DNA of 64,000 nt, from NCBI GenBank assembly GCA_039888615.1, contig JBDQQS010000001.1, one strand, 5' to 3'. Below the pieces are notes generated by a model. It saw only the letters and a program-made list of their open reading frames with translations, was not told the DNA's origin and did no database searches. Positions 1-8,826 of this stretch are shown in pieces. Source of the stretch: Flavimaribacter sp039888615 (GTDB taxonomy: Bacteria; Pseudomonadota; Alphaproteobacteria; Rhizobiales; Rhizobiaceae). Each line of letters starts with the position of its first letter. The stretch's first letter is position 1. The position numbers and the translations under genes are program-made.

Positions 1-96
1 GCATTGCCGTTGAACACCCAGGTGCAGAACGGCGATATCAAGGTCATCTATCCGGAAGACTACGCGCAGGCCGAACCGATCTTCCCGGTCAACTGA
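1..96 (+). CDS. C-terminal end of a Liv-type ABC transporter substrate-binding protein (partial)
   Basis: Frame 1 is open from the window edge to TGA at 94-96 and gives 31 residues ending in QAEPIFPVN. The stretch NGDIKVIYPED is typical of the C-terminus of periplasmic LivK-type (Peripla_BP_6) binding proteins. It lies directly before livH, livM, livG and livF, so it is most likely the binding component of that transporter. Only the tail is visible, so ligand residues and signal peptide cannot be judged. Confidence 0.75.
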   Translation, partial: ALPLNTQVQNGDIKVIYPEDYAQAEPIFPVN

Positions 97-109
97 TTGT
101 ATTGACGGC

Positions 110-133
110 TCCCGGCGGCATCCGTCGCCGGGA
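110..133 (+). terminator. Hairpin between binding-protein gene and livH
   Basis: TCCCGGCG (110-117) pairs perfectly with CGCCGGGA (126-133) around an 8-base loop. No T-run follows, so it is more likely a partial terminator or mRNA-stabilising hairpin that lets the binding protein be made in excess over the permeases. A comparable hairpin sits at the same place in the second Liv operon (14778-14801). Confidence 0.5.
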
Positions 134-193
134 CGCCACTTCATCGACAAGGCCTGACGCGCATGCCGGCGTCTGGCCCAGCGGACGAGTGAA

Positions 194-1066
194 ATGTACC
201 CCATCCCCATAATCGCGGAGGCGCTGATCAACGGGCTTATGCTCGGCGCGGTCTATGCGCTGGTGGCCGTCGGCCTCACGCTGATCTACGGGGTTCTTCA
301 TATCGTCAATTTCGCCCATGGCGCATTTCTGACGCTGTCCATGTTCGGTATCTGGCTTTTGTGGGAACACGCGGGTCTCGACCCTTATCTGTCGATTCTC
401 GTGCTCACCCCGATCATGTTCGGGCTCGGATACGGCGTGCAGCGCTTTATCATTGGCCCGGCCGGTCACGGCCGTGACAATTCCATCCTGCTGGTGACGC
501 TTGGCATTTCGATCGTCATCGAGAACGGATTGCTGGTCGTCTTCAAGTCCGACACCAGGACGATCGCAACGGATTACGGTTTCAGGGTCATCGAAATCGG
601 GCCACTGCTTCTGTCCTGGCCGCGCGCCGTCGGGTTCGTCGTCACCATGGCGACGGCCGTCATCGTGTGGTTTATCCTCAACCGGACGGACGCCGGAAAG
701 GCAATCCGCGCCGTCGCGAAGGAGAAACTTGGCGCCAGGCTTGTCGGCATCGACGTCAATCACATCTACGCCATGACGTTTGCTCTCGGGTCGGCCTGTC
801 TGGCCGTGGCGGCCGGCCTGCTGATGCCGGTTTTCTACGTCAATCCTCAAACCGGCGGCGCCTTTGTCCTGGTTGCTTTCACCATCGTTGTCCTCGGCGG
901 CATGGGGTCGGTCACCGGGGCGCTGCTCGGTGGCCTCCTGATCGGAGTCGTAGAAGCCGCATCCTCGCTTTTCCTTGGGGACAGCCTTGGTCAGCTCGGC
1001 ATTTTCGTGCTGTTCATACTGGTGCTGCTTTTCAAGCCCACGGGCCTGTTCGGAGAGCGAATATGA
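194..1066 (+). CDS. livH: Branched-chain-type ABC transporter permease LivH
   Basis: The 290-residue polytopic inner-membrane protein has the LivH signature near its N-terminus (LMLGAVYALVAVGLTLIYGV, then HIVNFAHGAFL) and the family motif VVLGGMGSVTGALLGGLLIG near the C-terminus. Length matches the family. It forms the translocation channel with LivM. Its stop overlaps the livM start as ATGA. The substrate need not be an amino acid: Liv-type systems beside catabolic genes often carry aromatic acids, amides or urea. Confidence 0.93.
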   Translation: MYPIPIIAEALINGLMLGAVYALVAVGLTLIYGVLHIVNFAHGAFLTLSMFGIWLLWEHAGLDPYLSILVLTPIMFGLGYGVQRFIIGPAGHGRDNSILLVTLGISIVIENGLLVVFKSDTRTIATDYGFRVIEIGPLLLSWPRAVGFVVTMATAVIVWFILNRTDAGKAIRAVAKEKLGARLVGIDVNHIYAMTFALGSACLAVAAGLLMPVFYVNPQTGGAFVLVAFTIVVLGGMGSVTGALLGGLLIGVVEAASSLFLGDSLGQLGIFVLFILVLLFKPTGLFGERI

Positions 1067-2061
1067 GCGCCCGCGATCTGTTCCCGATCCTGCCTGTTAT
1101 GCTTGTTCTGGCAGTTCTCCCGTTTCTGGGACTGTCCGGCAGTCTCCTCAATCTGCTGATCTTCATGATGATCGTCGCGTTGGCCGCCCAGGGCTGGAAC
1201 GTGTTGGGGGGCTATGGCGGGCTCGCGTCCTTCGGTCACGCCGCCTTTTTCGGCACCGGCGCCTATGCCGCCGCCATCCTTCAGACCCGTTACGGCGTAA
1301 ACGCCTGGGCTTCGCTCGTACTGGGCGTCGCGCTTGGCTCGCTGGTTGGAGCGTTCATTGGCTTTCTCACCTTTCGCTCCGGTCTCAAGGGCAGCTATTT
1401 TGCGCTGATAACCCTGGCATTCGCCGAAGTGCTACGCATTCTGGCCAATTCATCCGAGATCACCGGTGGTGGAGCAGGCATTGTCGTGCCGATCGATTAC
1501 GGCTTCGAAAATCTGCAACTGCGCGACCGGCGGTTCTTCGTCTTGCTTGCGGTGGTCTGCGTCGGCGTCGGGCTGGTGATCACGCGCTGGCTCGACCGGT
1601 CGAAATTCGGCGCCTATCTGATCGCGATACGCGAGAACGAGGACGCCGCGCGCGCGCTCGGCGTCAACGTAATGAACGTCAAGCTCGGCGCGATAACCCT
1701 GTCGGCGGCTCTGACCGCGCTGTCGGGCGTTCTCTACACTCAGAACTTCCTCTTTCTGGACGCCAATATCGCCTACGGACCCTGGATTTCCATCGAGGCC
1801 CTGTTCGCCGCCATCGTCGGCGGTCTCGGAACAATGTTCGGTCCTCTCATCGGCGCGGTAGTGCTGCTCGGCGCCGGCGAGATTACGAAAGAGTTTTCCG
1901 GCGGAATTCCCGGATTCGATCTGCTGGTCTTCGGCGTGATCCTGATCATAACCGTCGCCTTCGCGCCAAAGGGACTGGCCGGCATTTCCCTGAAGGGCTT
2001 TCGCCGAAAGACTGGAGGCGACGCCGGACAAAGCGGCCGGGACGGAGGCGCCGATGCTTGA
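1063..2061 (+). CDS. livM: Branched-chain-type ABC transporter permease LivM
   Basis: The 332-residue polytopic permease starts at ATG 1063, overlapping livH by 4 bases. A longer open frame upstream lies inside livH and is not the start. LivM features include GWNVLGGYGGLASFGHAAFFG, RENEDAARALGVNV (the EAA-like cytoplasmic loop that contacts the ATPases) and AIVGGLGTMFGPLIGA. The C-terminus is a short basic cytoplasmic tail. It overlaps livG by 8 bases, consistent with translational coupling. Confidence 0.93.
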   Translation: MSARDLFPILPVMLVLAVLPFLGLSGSLLNLLIFMMIVALAAQGWNVLGGYGGLASFGHAAFFGTGAYAAAILQTRYGVNAWASLVLGVALGSLVGAFIGFLTFRSGLKGSYFALITLAFAEVLRILANSSEITGGGAGIVVPIDYGFENLQLRDRRFFVLLAVVCVGVGLVITRWLDRSKFGAYLIAIRENEDAARALGVNVMNVKLGAITLSAALTALSGVLYTQNFLFLDANIAYGPWISIEALFAAIVGGLGTMFGPLIGAVVLLGAGEITKEFSGGIPGFDLLVFGVILIITVAFAPKGLAGISLKGFRRKTGGDAGQSGRDGGADA

Positions 2062-2803
2062 GATCGATCGCCTGAGCAAGCGTTTCTCCGGTCTCGTCGC
2101 CGTGGATGACGTCAGCATGCAGGTCAAACAGGGCTCCATCACCGGGCTGATCGGTCCGAACGGCGCGGGCAAGACGACGCTGTTTGCGATGTCCACCGGA
2201 TTTGTGCCCGTCGATGCAGGCAATATCCGCTTCGAGGGCGCGACGGTTACATCCATGCCGCCGCACGACCGCACGCGTCTCGGCATGGTGCGCACCTTCC
2301 AGATCGTACAGCCATTCGCAGGGCTGTCCGTGCGCGAAAATATCGCCGTCGGCGCCTATTTGCGGACCCCCGAAAGGGCGGATGCGCTCGCCGAGGCCGA
2401 AACCGTAGGCAATCGGCTGGGGCTGGGTCCCATGCTGGATTTTGCAGCCTCATCCCTGACAGTGGCTGGACGCAAGCGTCTCGAACTGGCGCGCGCCTTG
2501 GCGACGCGGCCGCGCTTGCTCTTGCTCGATGAGGTTCTCGCGGGTCTCAATCCGACGGAAATTCGCGACATCCTTCCGGTGATCCGCTCAATTCGCGACG
2601 ACGGCGTCACCATCTTCATGATCGAACACATCATGCAGGCCGTGATGAACCTTTGCGAGACCGTGTACGTGCTCAATGAGGGAAAGCTGATTGCCGAGGG
2701 CGCGCCCGCAATCGTATGCAGCGAACGCCCCGTTATCGAAGCCTATCTGGGACAAGGGGCCGCTGCCCGTCTGCAGGCGGAAGGGGGGCAACCCCATGCT
2801 TGA
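2054..2803 (+). CDS. livG: Branched-chain-type ABC transporter ATP-binding protein LivG
   Basis: The 249-residue ATPase has Walker A GPNGAGKTT at about residues 35-43, a Q-loop region (GMVRTFQ), Walker B LLLLDEVLAGLNPTE and the switch His in MIEHIM. The signature region reads SSLTVAGRKRLELARAL; the canonical LSxGxxR is degenerate (LTVAGRKR), a variant seen in some LivG proteins. VLAGLNPTE after Walker B is LivG-specific. The gene overlaps livM and livF by 8 bases each. Confidence 0.92.
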   Translation: MLEIDRLSKRFSGLVAVDDVSMQVKQGSITGLIGPNGAGKTTLFAMSTGFVPVDAGNIRFEGATVTSMPPHDRTRLGMVRTFQIVQPFAGLSVRENIAVGAYLRTPERADALAEAETVGNRLGLGPMLDFAASSLTVAGRKRLELARALATRPRLLLLDEVLAGLNPTEIRDILPVIRSIRDDGVTIFMIEHIMQAVMNLCETVYVLNEGKLIAEGAPAIVCSERPVIEAYLGQGAAARLQAEGGQPHA

Positions 2804-3497
2804 GGTTCGAAATGTCAGAACCGGGTACGGCGAAACGGAAATTCTGCGGGGCGTGAACCTGACGGTCGCCGAAGGCGAGATCGTCGCCGTGCTCGGGTCG
2901 AACGGCGTTGGCAAATCGACGCTGAATATGGCGCTTTCCGGTATTTTGCCTCTGTGGTCTGGCGAGATCGAGTTCACCGGACAGCGGATCGACCGGCTCA
3001 GTCCGGCGGAGATCGTTGAGGCCGGGCTGGTTCAGGTTCCGGAAGGGCGCAAGATTTTCCCGAATCTGACCGTCGAGGAAAATCTCGAACTGGGCAACTA
3101 CCGCGGCGACCGGTCCCGGCGAAAGACGATGGTTGCGGACGTCTACGCCACTTTCGGGCGATTGAAGGAACGACGCAAGCAATACGCCGGGACGCTCTCC
3201 GGCGGCGAGCAGCAGATGCTGGCGATAGGGCGCGGAATGATGAGCGCGCCGCGTCTGCTCATTCTCGACGAGCCGTCGCTTGGCCTGTCGCCGCTGCTCG
3301 TGGAAGAGATGTTTACTCTCATTGGCCGATTGGCCGGGGAGGGGCTGACGATCCTGCTGGTCGAGCAGAATGTCATCCAGTCTCTGGAGATCGCGTCGCG
3401 CGCCTACATCCTCGAAAACGGGGAAGTGGTCGTGGAAGGCGCTGCGCGCAATCTGCGCGAAGATGCAAGATTAAGACAGGCATATTTGGGTTTGTAA
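2796..3497 (+). CDS. livF: Branched-chain-type ABC transporter ATP-binding protein LivF
   Basis: The 233-residue ATPase starts at ATG 2796 inside the last 8 bases of livG; the longer upstream frame is within livG. It has Walker A GSNGVGKST, signature LSGGEQQMLAIGRGMM, Walker B LLILDEPSLGLSPLLVEEM and switch His-equivalent LLVEQNV, the pattern of LivF. PEGRKIFPNLTVEENLELG is typical of the family. It completes the LivHMGF set. Confidence 0.93.
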   Translation: MLEVRNVRTGYGETEILRGVNLTVAEGEIVAVLGSNGVGKSTLNMALSGILPLWSGEIEFTGQRIDRLSPAEIVEAGLVQVPEGRKIFPNLTVEENLELGNYRGDRSRRKTMVADVYATFGRLKERRKQYAGTLSGGEQQMLAIGRGMMSAPRLLILDEPSLGLSPLLVEEMFTLIGRLAGEGLTILLVEQNVIQSLEIASRAYILENGEVVVEGAARNLREDARLRQAYLGL

Positions 3498-3529
3498 GGA
3501 GTTTGAATGATGAATCGGGGGGCTCTCCA

Positions 3530-4411
3530 ATGAGTTTCAAGTCACGTCTGAAGGAGAAAACGCCAGTGGTAGCGCCGGGGATCTACGATTCTCTGACGGC
3601 GTCGGTGGCCGAAGCAAGCGGCTTCGAGGCGTTGTATCTGTCCGGCGCAGGGATTGCCTACACGAGGCTCGGCCGGCCGGACATAGGCCTTGTCTCCATG
3701 TTCGAGGTGGCCGAAACCCTGACCATGGTCTGTGACCGCGTCGAGATACCCGTCATCGTCGATGCGGACACCGGTTATGGAAACGCTCTCAATGTAGAGC
3801 GTTGCATCAGGCTGTTTGAAAAGGCCGGCGCGCGGGCGATCCAGCTCGAGGATCAGACAATGCCGAAGCGTTGCGGTCACCTTGCCGACAAGCAGATCAT
3901 CCCGGCAAGCGAGATGGTCGGAAAGATCCACGCCGCTGTCGATAGCCGCAAGAGCGAGGAAACCCTGATCGTCGGGCGGACCGATTCCCTGGCGATCGAG
4001 GGCGTTTCGGCGGCGATCGAGCGCGCGCAGATGTACGCCGAGGCAGGCGCCGACGTTCTGTTTGTGGAAGCGCCGCGCAGCCGCGACGACCTGGCGGAAA
4101 TTGCGACCCGCCTCGGAACGGAAACGCCGCTGCTCGCCAATATGGTCGAAGGCGGATCTACGCCGATCATGCACGCCACCAACCTTGGTGAACTTGGATA
4201 TTCCATCGTGATCTTTCCAGGCGGCATCGTGCGTTTCCTCGGGTTCGCCATGACCGAATACTACCAGAGCCTGGCGAAAAACGGCTCCAACCGGCCGATG
4301 GCGGACCGGATGTTCGACTTTACCCAACTGAACGGAATCCTCGGCACCCCCGAGATACTCGCCCGCGGGCAAGCCTATGAAACGGTGGGCAAGAAGGAGA
4401 ATGACGCGTGA
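3530..4411 (+). CDS. Isocitrate lyase/PEP mutase-superfamily enzyme (C-C lyase or decarboxylase type)
   Basis: The protein has 293 residues from ATG 3530; a TTG at 3503 is in frame but its AAGGAG is only 1-2 bases away, and MSFKSRL is the normal family N-terminus. Mg-binding residues lie in VIVDADTGYG and IQLEDQ, and the mobile loop reads MPKRCGH. That loop with its catalytic Cys marks C-C lyases or decarboxylases (2-methylisocitrate lyase, dimethylmalate lyase, oxaloacetate decarboxylase) rather than true PEP mutases. It is in the transport operon and overlaps hyuB by GTGA. The exact substrate is unknown. Confidence 0.85.
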   Translation: MSFKSRLKEKTPVVAPGIYDSLTASVAEASGFEALYLSGAGIAYTRLGRPDIGLVSMFEVAETLTMVCDRVEIPVIVDADTGYGNALNVERCIRLFEKAGARAIQLEDQTMPKRCGHLADKQIIPASEMVGKIHAAVDSRKSEETLIVGRTDSLAIEGVSAAIERAQMYAEAGADVLFVEAPRSRDDLAEIATRLGTETPLLANMVEGGSTPIMHATNLGELGYSIVIFPGGIVRFLGFAMTEYYQSLAKNGSNRPMADRMFDFTQLNGILGTPEILARGQAYETVGKKENDA

Positions 4412-6153
4412 ATGATGCCGAATCCGCGGCGTTGGACCCGGTGACACTGGCCGTCCTGAAGGGACGGCTCGAACAGATCGTCGATGAAATGGATGCGACA
4501 CTGTACCGGTCTGCGTTCAATCCGACAATCGCCGAAGCCAAGGACGCCTGCCATGGCCTCTACGATCCGGTGACCGGCGATACGCTGGTCCAGGGCGCAA
4601 ACGGTCTGCCGATCTTCGTCGGCGCGATGGCATTCGCGGTGCGGGCCGTGATCGCGAAGGTGGAGGAGGACGGGGATCTCGCTGACGGCGACATCTTTCT
4701 CTTCAACGATCCCTATGATGGCGGTACGCACCTCAACGATTTCCGCCTCGTGAGACCGCTTTTCAGAGATGGAGAATTGTTCTGCTGGATGGCGTCCGTC
4801 GGCCATTGGCTCGATATCGGCGGCAATGTCGCTGGCGGCTACAATCCAAAGGCGACGGAAAGTTTTCAGGAAGGCGTGCGCATTCCGCCGGTCAAGCTCT
4901 ACGAGAAGGGCGTGCTGCGCAAGGACATCATCGCCATTCTGGAAGCCAATTCTCGGGTGCCGACGTCAAACTGGGGCGACATGAACGGACAGCTCAACGC
5001 CCTCGAACTCGGCGTCCGGCGCATGGGCGCGCTACTCGACGAATATGGCGACAAGACCATCGCCTCGGCGTTCACCGCATTTTCAGACCGTTCAGAAGCG
5101 CTGATGCGCGCGGCGATCAGCGCGCTGCCGGACGGCAGCTACTCGTTCTCCGATGTTCTGGACAATGACGGCATCGTCGACGAAGCGCTTTCGGTAATGC
5201 TGAAGGCGACTGTCCAGGGCGACCGCATGACGCTGGACTTCACGGGTTCGTCTCCGGCCTGCAAGGGCCCGATCAATATTTCCCGCTCGACCACGGTCGC
5301 GGCCTGCTACGTGGCGCTGAAGCACCTGTTTACAGACGTGCCCGCCAACGCCGGCTGTCTCCGCCCGATCGATTTCGTCATTCCCGAAGGCTCCATATTG
5401 GGCGCAGAAGCGCCGAAGCCGGTTGCGGGGTACACCGAAACCATCCTGCGCCTGATCGGCGTCATCTTCGGGGCGATCGCCCAGGCGGATCCCGACCGTG
5501 CGCTGGGCGGTCCCTTCGGCACGATCAACGCTCTGTCGATTTCAGGCCACGATGACGGTCGTCGGTTCGTGATGTTCTCCTTCTTCGGCGGCGGGCTTGG
5601 CGGTTCGCCAAAAAGCGATGGCCTGAACCACGCCAACAATCCGATTTCCACGGCCACTATACCGCCGGTGGAAATTCTCGAGGCCGCCTATCCGGTGATG
5701 TTCACCCGGTGGGGATTGCGCCCCGACAGCGCTGGCCCCGGCTGTCATCGCGGCGGCGTCGGCGCGGTCTACGAGATCGAGACGCTTCGGCCTTCCGACG
5801 TGGCCTTGCTCGGCGAACGCGGCAAGGCGCCGCCTTTCGGGGTCGCAGGCGGCGGTCCCGCCGCCATGAACCGTTTCTACTGGCAGACGCAAACCGGGGA
5901 GGAAAGCCCGCCGATGGTCTCCAAGATTACCGATCTGCATCTGCCGGCGGGCCGTCGGGTTCGGCTGGAAAGTCCGGGCGGCGGCGGTTGGGGAGATCCG
6001 CTGACGCGGCCAATCGAGCAGGTGAAGCGCGACGTGGAACTCGGTTTCGTCAGCGCGGCGTCTGCAGAAAAGGATTATGGAGTGATCCTGAACCAAGAGG
6101 GAGAGATTGACATAGCGGCGACGGAATCGCGCCGGAAGGAGCATGCGAAGTGA
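4408..6153 (+). CDS. hyuB: HyuB-type (hydantoinase B/oxoprolinase) subunit
   Basis: The 581-residue protein starts at GTG 4408 overlapping the previous stop, with AAGGAG at 4394-4399. It has the hydantoinase B hallmarks: DPVTLAVLKGRLEQIVDEM at the N-terminus, FLFNDPYDGGTHLNDF, metal-ligand-like VGHWLDIGG, DFTGSSP, and GGGGWGDPLTRP near the C-terminus. With HyuA it forms an ATP-dependent amidohydrolase (5-oxoprolinase, N-methylhydantoinase and caprolactamase are relatives). Acetone carboxylase is related but needs a third subunit that is absent here. The substrate may be a lactam, imide or hydantoin-like ring. Confidence 0.9.
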   Translation: MNDAESAALDPVTLAVLKGRLEQIVDEMDATLYRSAFNPTIAEAKDACHGLYDPVTGDTLVQGANGLPIFVGAMAFAVRAVIAKVEEDGDLADGDIFLFNDPYDGGTHLNDFRLVRPLFRDGELFCWMASVGHWLDIGGNVAGGYNPKATESFQEGVRIPPVKLYEKGVLRKDIIAILEANSRVPTSNWGDMNGQLNALELGVRRMGALLDEYGDKTIASAFTAFSDRSEALMRAAISALPDGSYSFSDVLDNDGIVDEALSVMLKATVQGDRMTLDFTGSSPACKGPINISRSTTVAACYVALKHLFTDVPANAGCLRPIDFVIPEGSILGAEAPKPVAGYTETILRLIGVIFGAIAQADPDRALGGPFGTINALSISGHDDGRRFVMFSFFGGGLGGSPKSDGLNHANNPISTATIPPVEILEAAYPVMFTRWGLRPDSAGPGCHRGGVGAVYEIETLRPSDVALLGERGKAPPFGVAGGGPAAMNRFYWQTQTGEESPPMVSKITDLHLPAGRRVRLESPGGGGWGDPLTRPIEQVKRDVELGFVSAASAEKDYGVILNQEGEIDIAATESRRKEHAK

Positions 6154-8213
6154 GTAACAGTACTGGCGGCTCGGTAGTTGGCGTTGATGTTGGCGGCACA
6201 TTCACGGATCTTTTTCACTTCAACGAAACAAACGGGACGTTCTCGACCGCCAAGGTCCCGTCCAATCGCGGCGACGAGGCCGTCGGTTTTCTGGAGGGAC
6301 TGACGAGTTTCGGTCCGCTGACGGAACTCGCGTCGATCGTCCATGGCACAACGGTAGGGACCAACGCGCTTCTGGAACGCAAGGGCGCCAAGGTCGGTCT
6401 GATTACCACCGAGGGCTTTCGCGATGTCCTCGAAATGCGTCGTCGCGACCGCAGGGCGACCTGGGGTCTTTCGGGCGATTTCATCCCGGTCGTGCCGAGA
6501 GATCTGCGTCTTGAGGTCGCCGAACGCACCATGGCTGACGGAACCATCCGCACGGAAGTCGATACGGAAGCCGTAAAGGCCGTCTGCCGCGAACTCATCG
6601 CCATGGGCGCCGAGGCGCTGGCGATCGTCTTCATGAACGCCTACGCCAACCCTGCAAACGAACAGGCGGCGCTTGAAGCAGCACGCAGCGTCTGGCCAAA
6701 TGATCATATCGTCGGATCGGCCTCGATCCTTCCAGAAATCCGGGAGTTTGAGCGGACCTCGACTACCGTTCTCAATGCCTATCTGCAGCCCGTCGTCGGC
6801 AATTACATCGGCAAGCTGGAACATGCGCTCGCAGAGGGAAAATTCGACGGCAAGTTCCATATCGTTCAATCCAACGGCGGTGTCATGTCCACGGAAATGG
6901 CGCGGACGCTGCCGGCGCGCACGGCGCTCTCGGGTCCGGCCGCCGGCGTCATCGCCGCAGCCGCAATCGCCCGAGAAGCCGGCTTTCCGAATGTCGTAAC
7001 GGGCGACCTCGGCGGCACCTCATTCGACGCCTCGCTAGTGGTCGACGGCAAATCGATGCTTGCGCCGCAGACGACGATTGACTTTGGACTGGTCATCCGC
7101 ACACCGATGATCGAGATCGTGACGATCGGGGCCGGCGGCGGTTCGATCGCCCGCGTTGACGCCGGCGGCATGATCGAGGTCGGGCCGGAAAGCGCCGGGT
7201 CTCGCCCGGGACCTGTCTGCTACGGCCAGGGCAACGATCGACCGACGTTGACCGACGCCAATGTCGTGCTTGGGCGCATCAACGCTGAAAATCCGATCGG
7301 CGGCAAGCTTGACAGGCTGGACGTCGATGCGGCGAAGGCGGCGATTGCAAAGCACGTGGCCGAGCCGCTGGGTCTCGGCGTCATGGAAGCCGCCGAAGCG
7401 ATCGTCAGGATAGCCGACAGCAAGATGGGCGGCGCCATTCGCCTGATGTCCATCGAACGCGGCCACGATCCGGCGAAATTCGCTGCGGTGCCCTTCGGCG
7501 GCGGCGGCGCGCTTCACGCCGGCGCGCTGATCAAGGACGTCGGGCTGAAGGCGGCGCTTGTCCCGCGCTATCCGGGAGTCACCTCGGCGCTGGGCTGCGT
7601 CATCGCTGACATCCGGCACGACCAGGTGCAGACGCTCAACGCCAATCTCAATGGTCTGGATATCGAAGCGCTCGACGCGCGCATGATGGAGGAGGCGAAC
7701 CACGCGCGCGCCATCGTTGAAAGCGCTCGTCTCGCGGTCGAAAGGATCGACGTCCTGTTCGAACTCGACATGCATTATCTCGGCCAGACGCATACGCTGG
7801 CGGTGCCGCTGCCTGCCGAGGTGAAAGATGGCACGACGGGGGTAACGGTCGACCTGATCCGCAAGGCCTTCGAGAAGGCATATGAGGCGAGTTTCTCCCG
7901 ATTGCTTCCGAATATCGGCGTCCGCATCGTCAATCTGCGCACGGCGGCGGTCGGGATCAGGCCTCGCTTCGACCTGTCAGCGCTGGCGGCGCCGAAGGAC
8001 ACCACGGTGGAAGGCGCGTTGCTGGGACACCGGGATGTCTGGTTCCAGGGCGAATGGCACAACACGGCGATCTACGCGCGCCTCGACCTGCCGGAGGGCG
8101 CGGTCATTTCCGGCCCCGCAATTCTCGAGCAGCCGGACGCGACAGTGGTCGTCGATCCGGACCTCACCGCGCGCGTGGATAATTTCGGCAACATCATCAT
8201 GGAGCGCGCCTGA
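6150..8213 (+). CDS. hyuA: HyuA-type (hydantoinase A/oxoprolinase) ATP-binding subunit
   Basis: The 687-residue protein starts at GTG 6150, overlapping hyuB as GTGA, with AGGAG just upstream. It has an actin-like ATPase fold: phosphate loop GVDVGGTFTDLF at residues 9-20, VHGTTVGTNALLERKGAKVG, SGPAAGVIAAA, and the second phosphate loop TGDLGGTSFDASLV. This subunit phosphorylates the amide or lactam before hydrolysis by the B subunit. Length and domain order are normal for a stand-alone HyuA. Confidence 0.9.
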   Translation: MSNSTGGSVVGVDVGGTFTDLFHFNETNGTFSTAKVPSNRGDEAVGFLEGLTSFGPLTELASIVHGTTVGTNALLERKGAKVGLITTEGFRDVLEMRRRDRRATWGLSGDFIPVVPRDLRLEVAERTMADGTIRTEVDTEAVKAVCRELIAMGAEALAIVFMNAYANPANEQAALEAARSVWPNDHIVGSASILPEIREFERTSTTVLNAYLQPVVGNYIGKLEHALAEGKFDGKFHIVQSNGGVMSTEMARTLPARTALSGPAAGVIAAAAIAREAGFPNVVTGDLGGTSFDASLVVDGKSMLAPQTTIDFGLVIRTPMIEIVTIGAGGGSIARVDAGGMIEVGPESAGSRPGPVCYGQGNDRPTLTDANVVLGRINAENPIGGKLDRLDVDAAKAAIAKHVAEPLGLGVMEAAEAIVRIADSKMGGAIRLMSIERGHDPAKFAAVPFGGGGALHAGALIKDVGLKAALVPRYPGVTSALGCVIADIRHDQVQTLNANLNGLDIEALDARMMEEANHARAIVESARLAVERIDVLFELDMHYLGQTHTLAVPLPAEVKDGTTGVTVDLIRKAFEKAYEASFSRLLPNIGVRIVNLRTAAVGIRPRFDLSALAAPKDTTVEGALLGHRDVWFQGEWHNTAIYARLDLPEGAVISGPAILEQPDATVVVDPDLTARVDNFGNIIMERA

Positions 8214-8821
8214 TGAGCAGCGATGCAATTCCGATCGAGAAAACGGCGCTTCTGATCGTCGACCTGCAGAACGATTTCCTGCATCCGGACGGCGCCTACG
8301 GCCGGGCAGGGCAGACTGCGGCGTCGATCGCCGCCCTGCCGGGCCGGCTGAAGCCTCTGGCGGATCTTCTGCGCTGCCGGGGAGGGTGGGTCGTGTCGAC
8401 CCAGTTTACCCTGGTGCCGGCGAAGGGCGGCGAGCCGATGATCGCGCCGCACCTGAAAAGCCTGCGACCGTTCCTGAAGAAGGGCGATTTCATGCCGGGC
8501 GGTTGGGGACACACCCTTGTCGACGAATTGCAGCCCGCCGACCTGGTGGTCGAGAAGATCGCCTATTCAGCCTTCTACCAGACGCGCATGGAGTGGGTTC
8601 TGCGAAAATGCGGGATCGAACGGCTTCTGGTCGCCGGCATTGTCACGAATGGCGGCGTCGCCACCACCGTCCGCGCCGCCCATGTGCGGGAATTCGATGC
8701 GATCGTGCTTGAGGATGGTTGCGCGGCGTTCTCCGCCGAGGTGCACGACACGGCCATTGCGGCGCTGAAGCCCGTCGGTCGCGTCGCGACGATTGAAGAG
8801 ATGATCGCAGAACTCGGCTGA
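8213..8821 (+). CDS. Isochorismatase-fold hydrolase without catalytic Cys
   Basis: The 202-residue protein has its ATG directly on the hyuA stop. The Asp (ALLIVDLQNDF, about residue 20) and Lys (VVEKIAYSAFYQT) of the isochorismatase-like triad are present, but the nucleophile motif, usually TNVCVxxTxRdA, reads TNGGVATTVRAA with Gly in place of Cys. Gly is also found there in genuine isochorismatases such as EntB and PhzD, which cleave a vinyl ether without a nucleophile, so amidase activity should not be assumed. It is the last gene of operon A and its stop is 5 bases from the convergent FAD dehydrogenase. Confidence 0.82.
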   Translation: MSSDAIPIEKTALLIVDLQNDFLHPDGAYGRAGQTAASIAALPGRLKPLADLLRCRGGWVVSTQFTLVPAKGGEPMIAPHLKSLRPFLKKGDFMPGGWGHTLVDELQPADLVVEKIAYSAFYQTRMEWVLRKCGIERLLVAGIVTNGGVATTVRAAHVREFDAIVLEDGCAAFSAEVHDTAIAALKPVGRVATIEEMIAELG

Positions 8822-8826
8822 AGGCG

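Noticed and set aside
89..850. Long antisense open frames opposite livH, livM and other genes
   Set aside because: Typical shadow frames of GC-rich coding DNA, with Arg/Pro/Gln-rich composition and no domain features.
4408..8213. HyuB/HyuA as acetone carboxylase alpha and beta subunits
   Set aside because: Acetone carboxylase needs a gamma subunit, absent here, and HyuA/HyuB lengths and motifs fit the hydantoinase/oxoprolinase type better.
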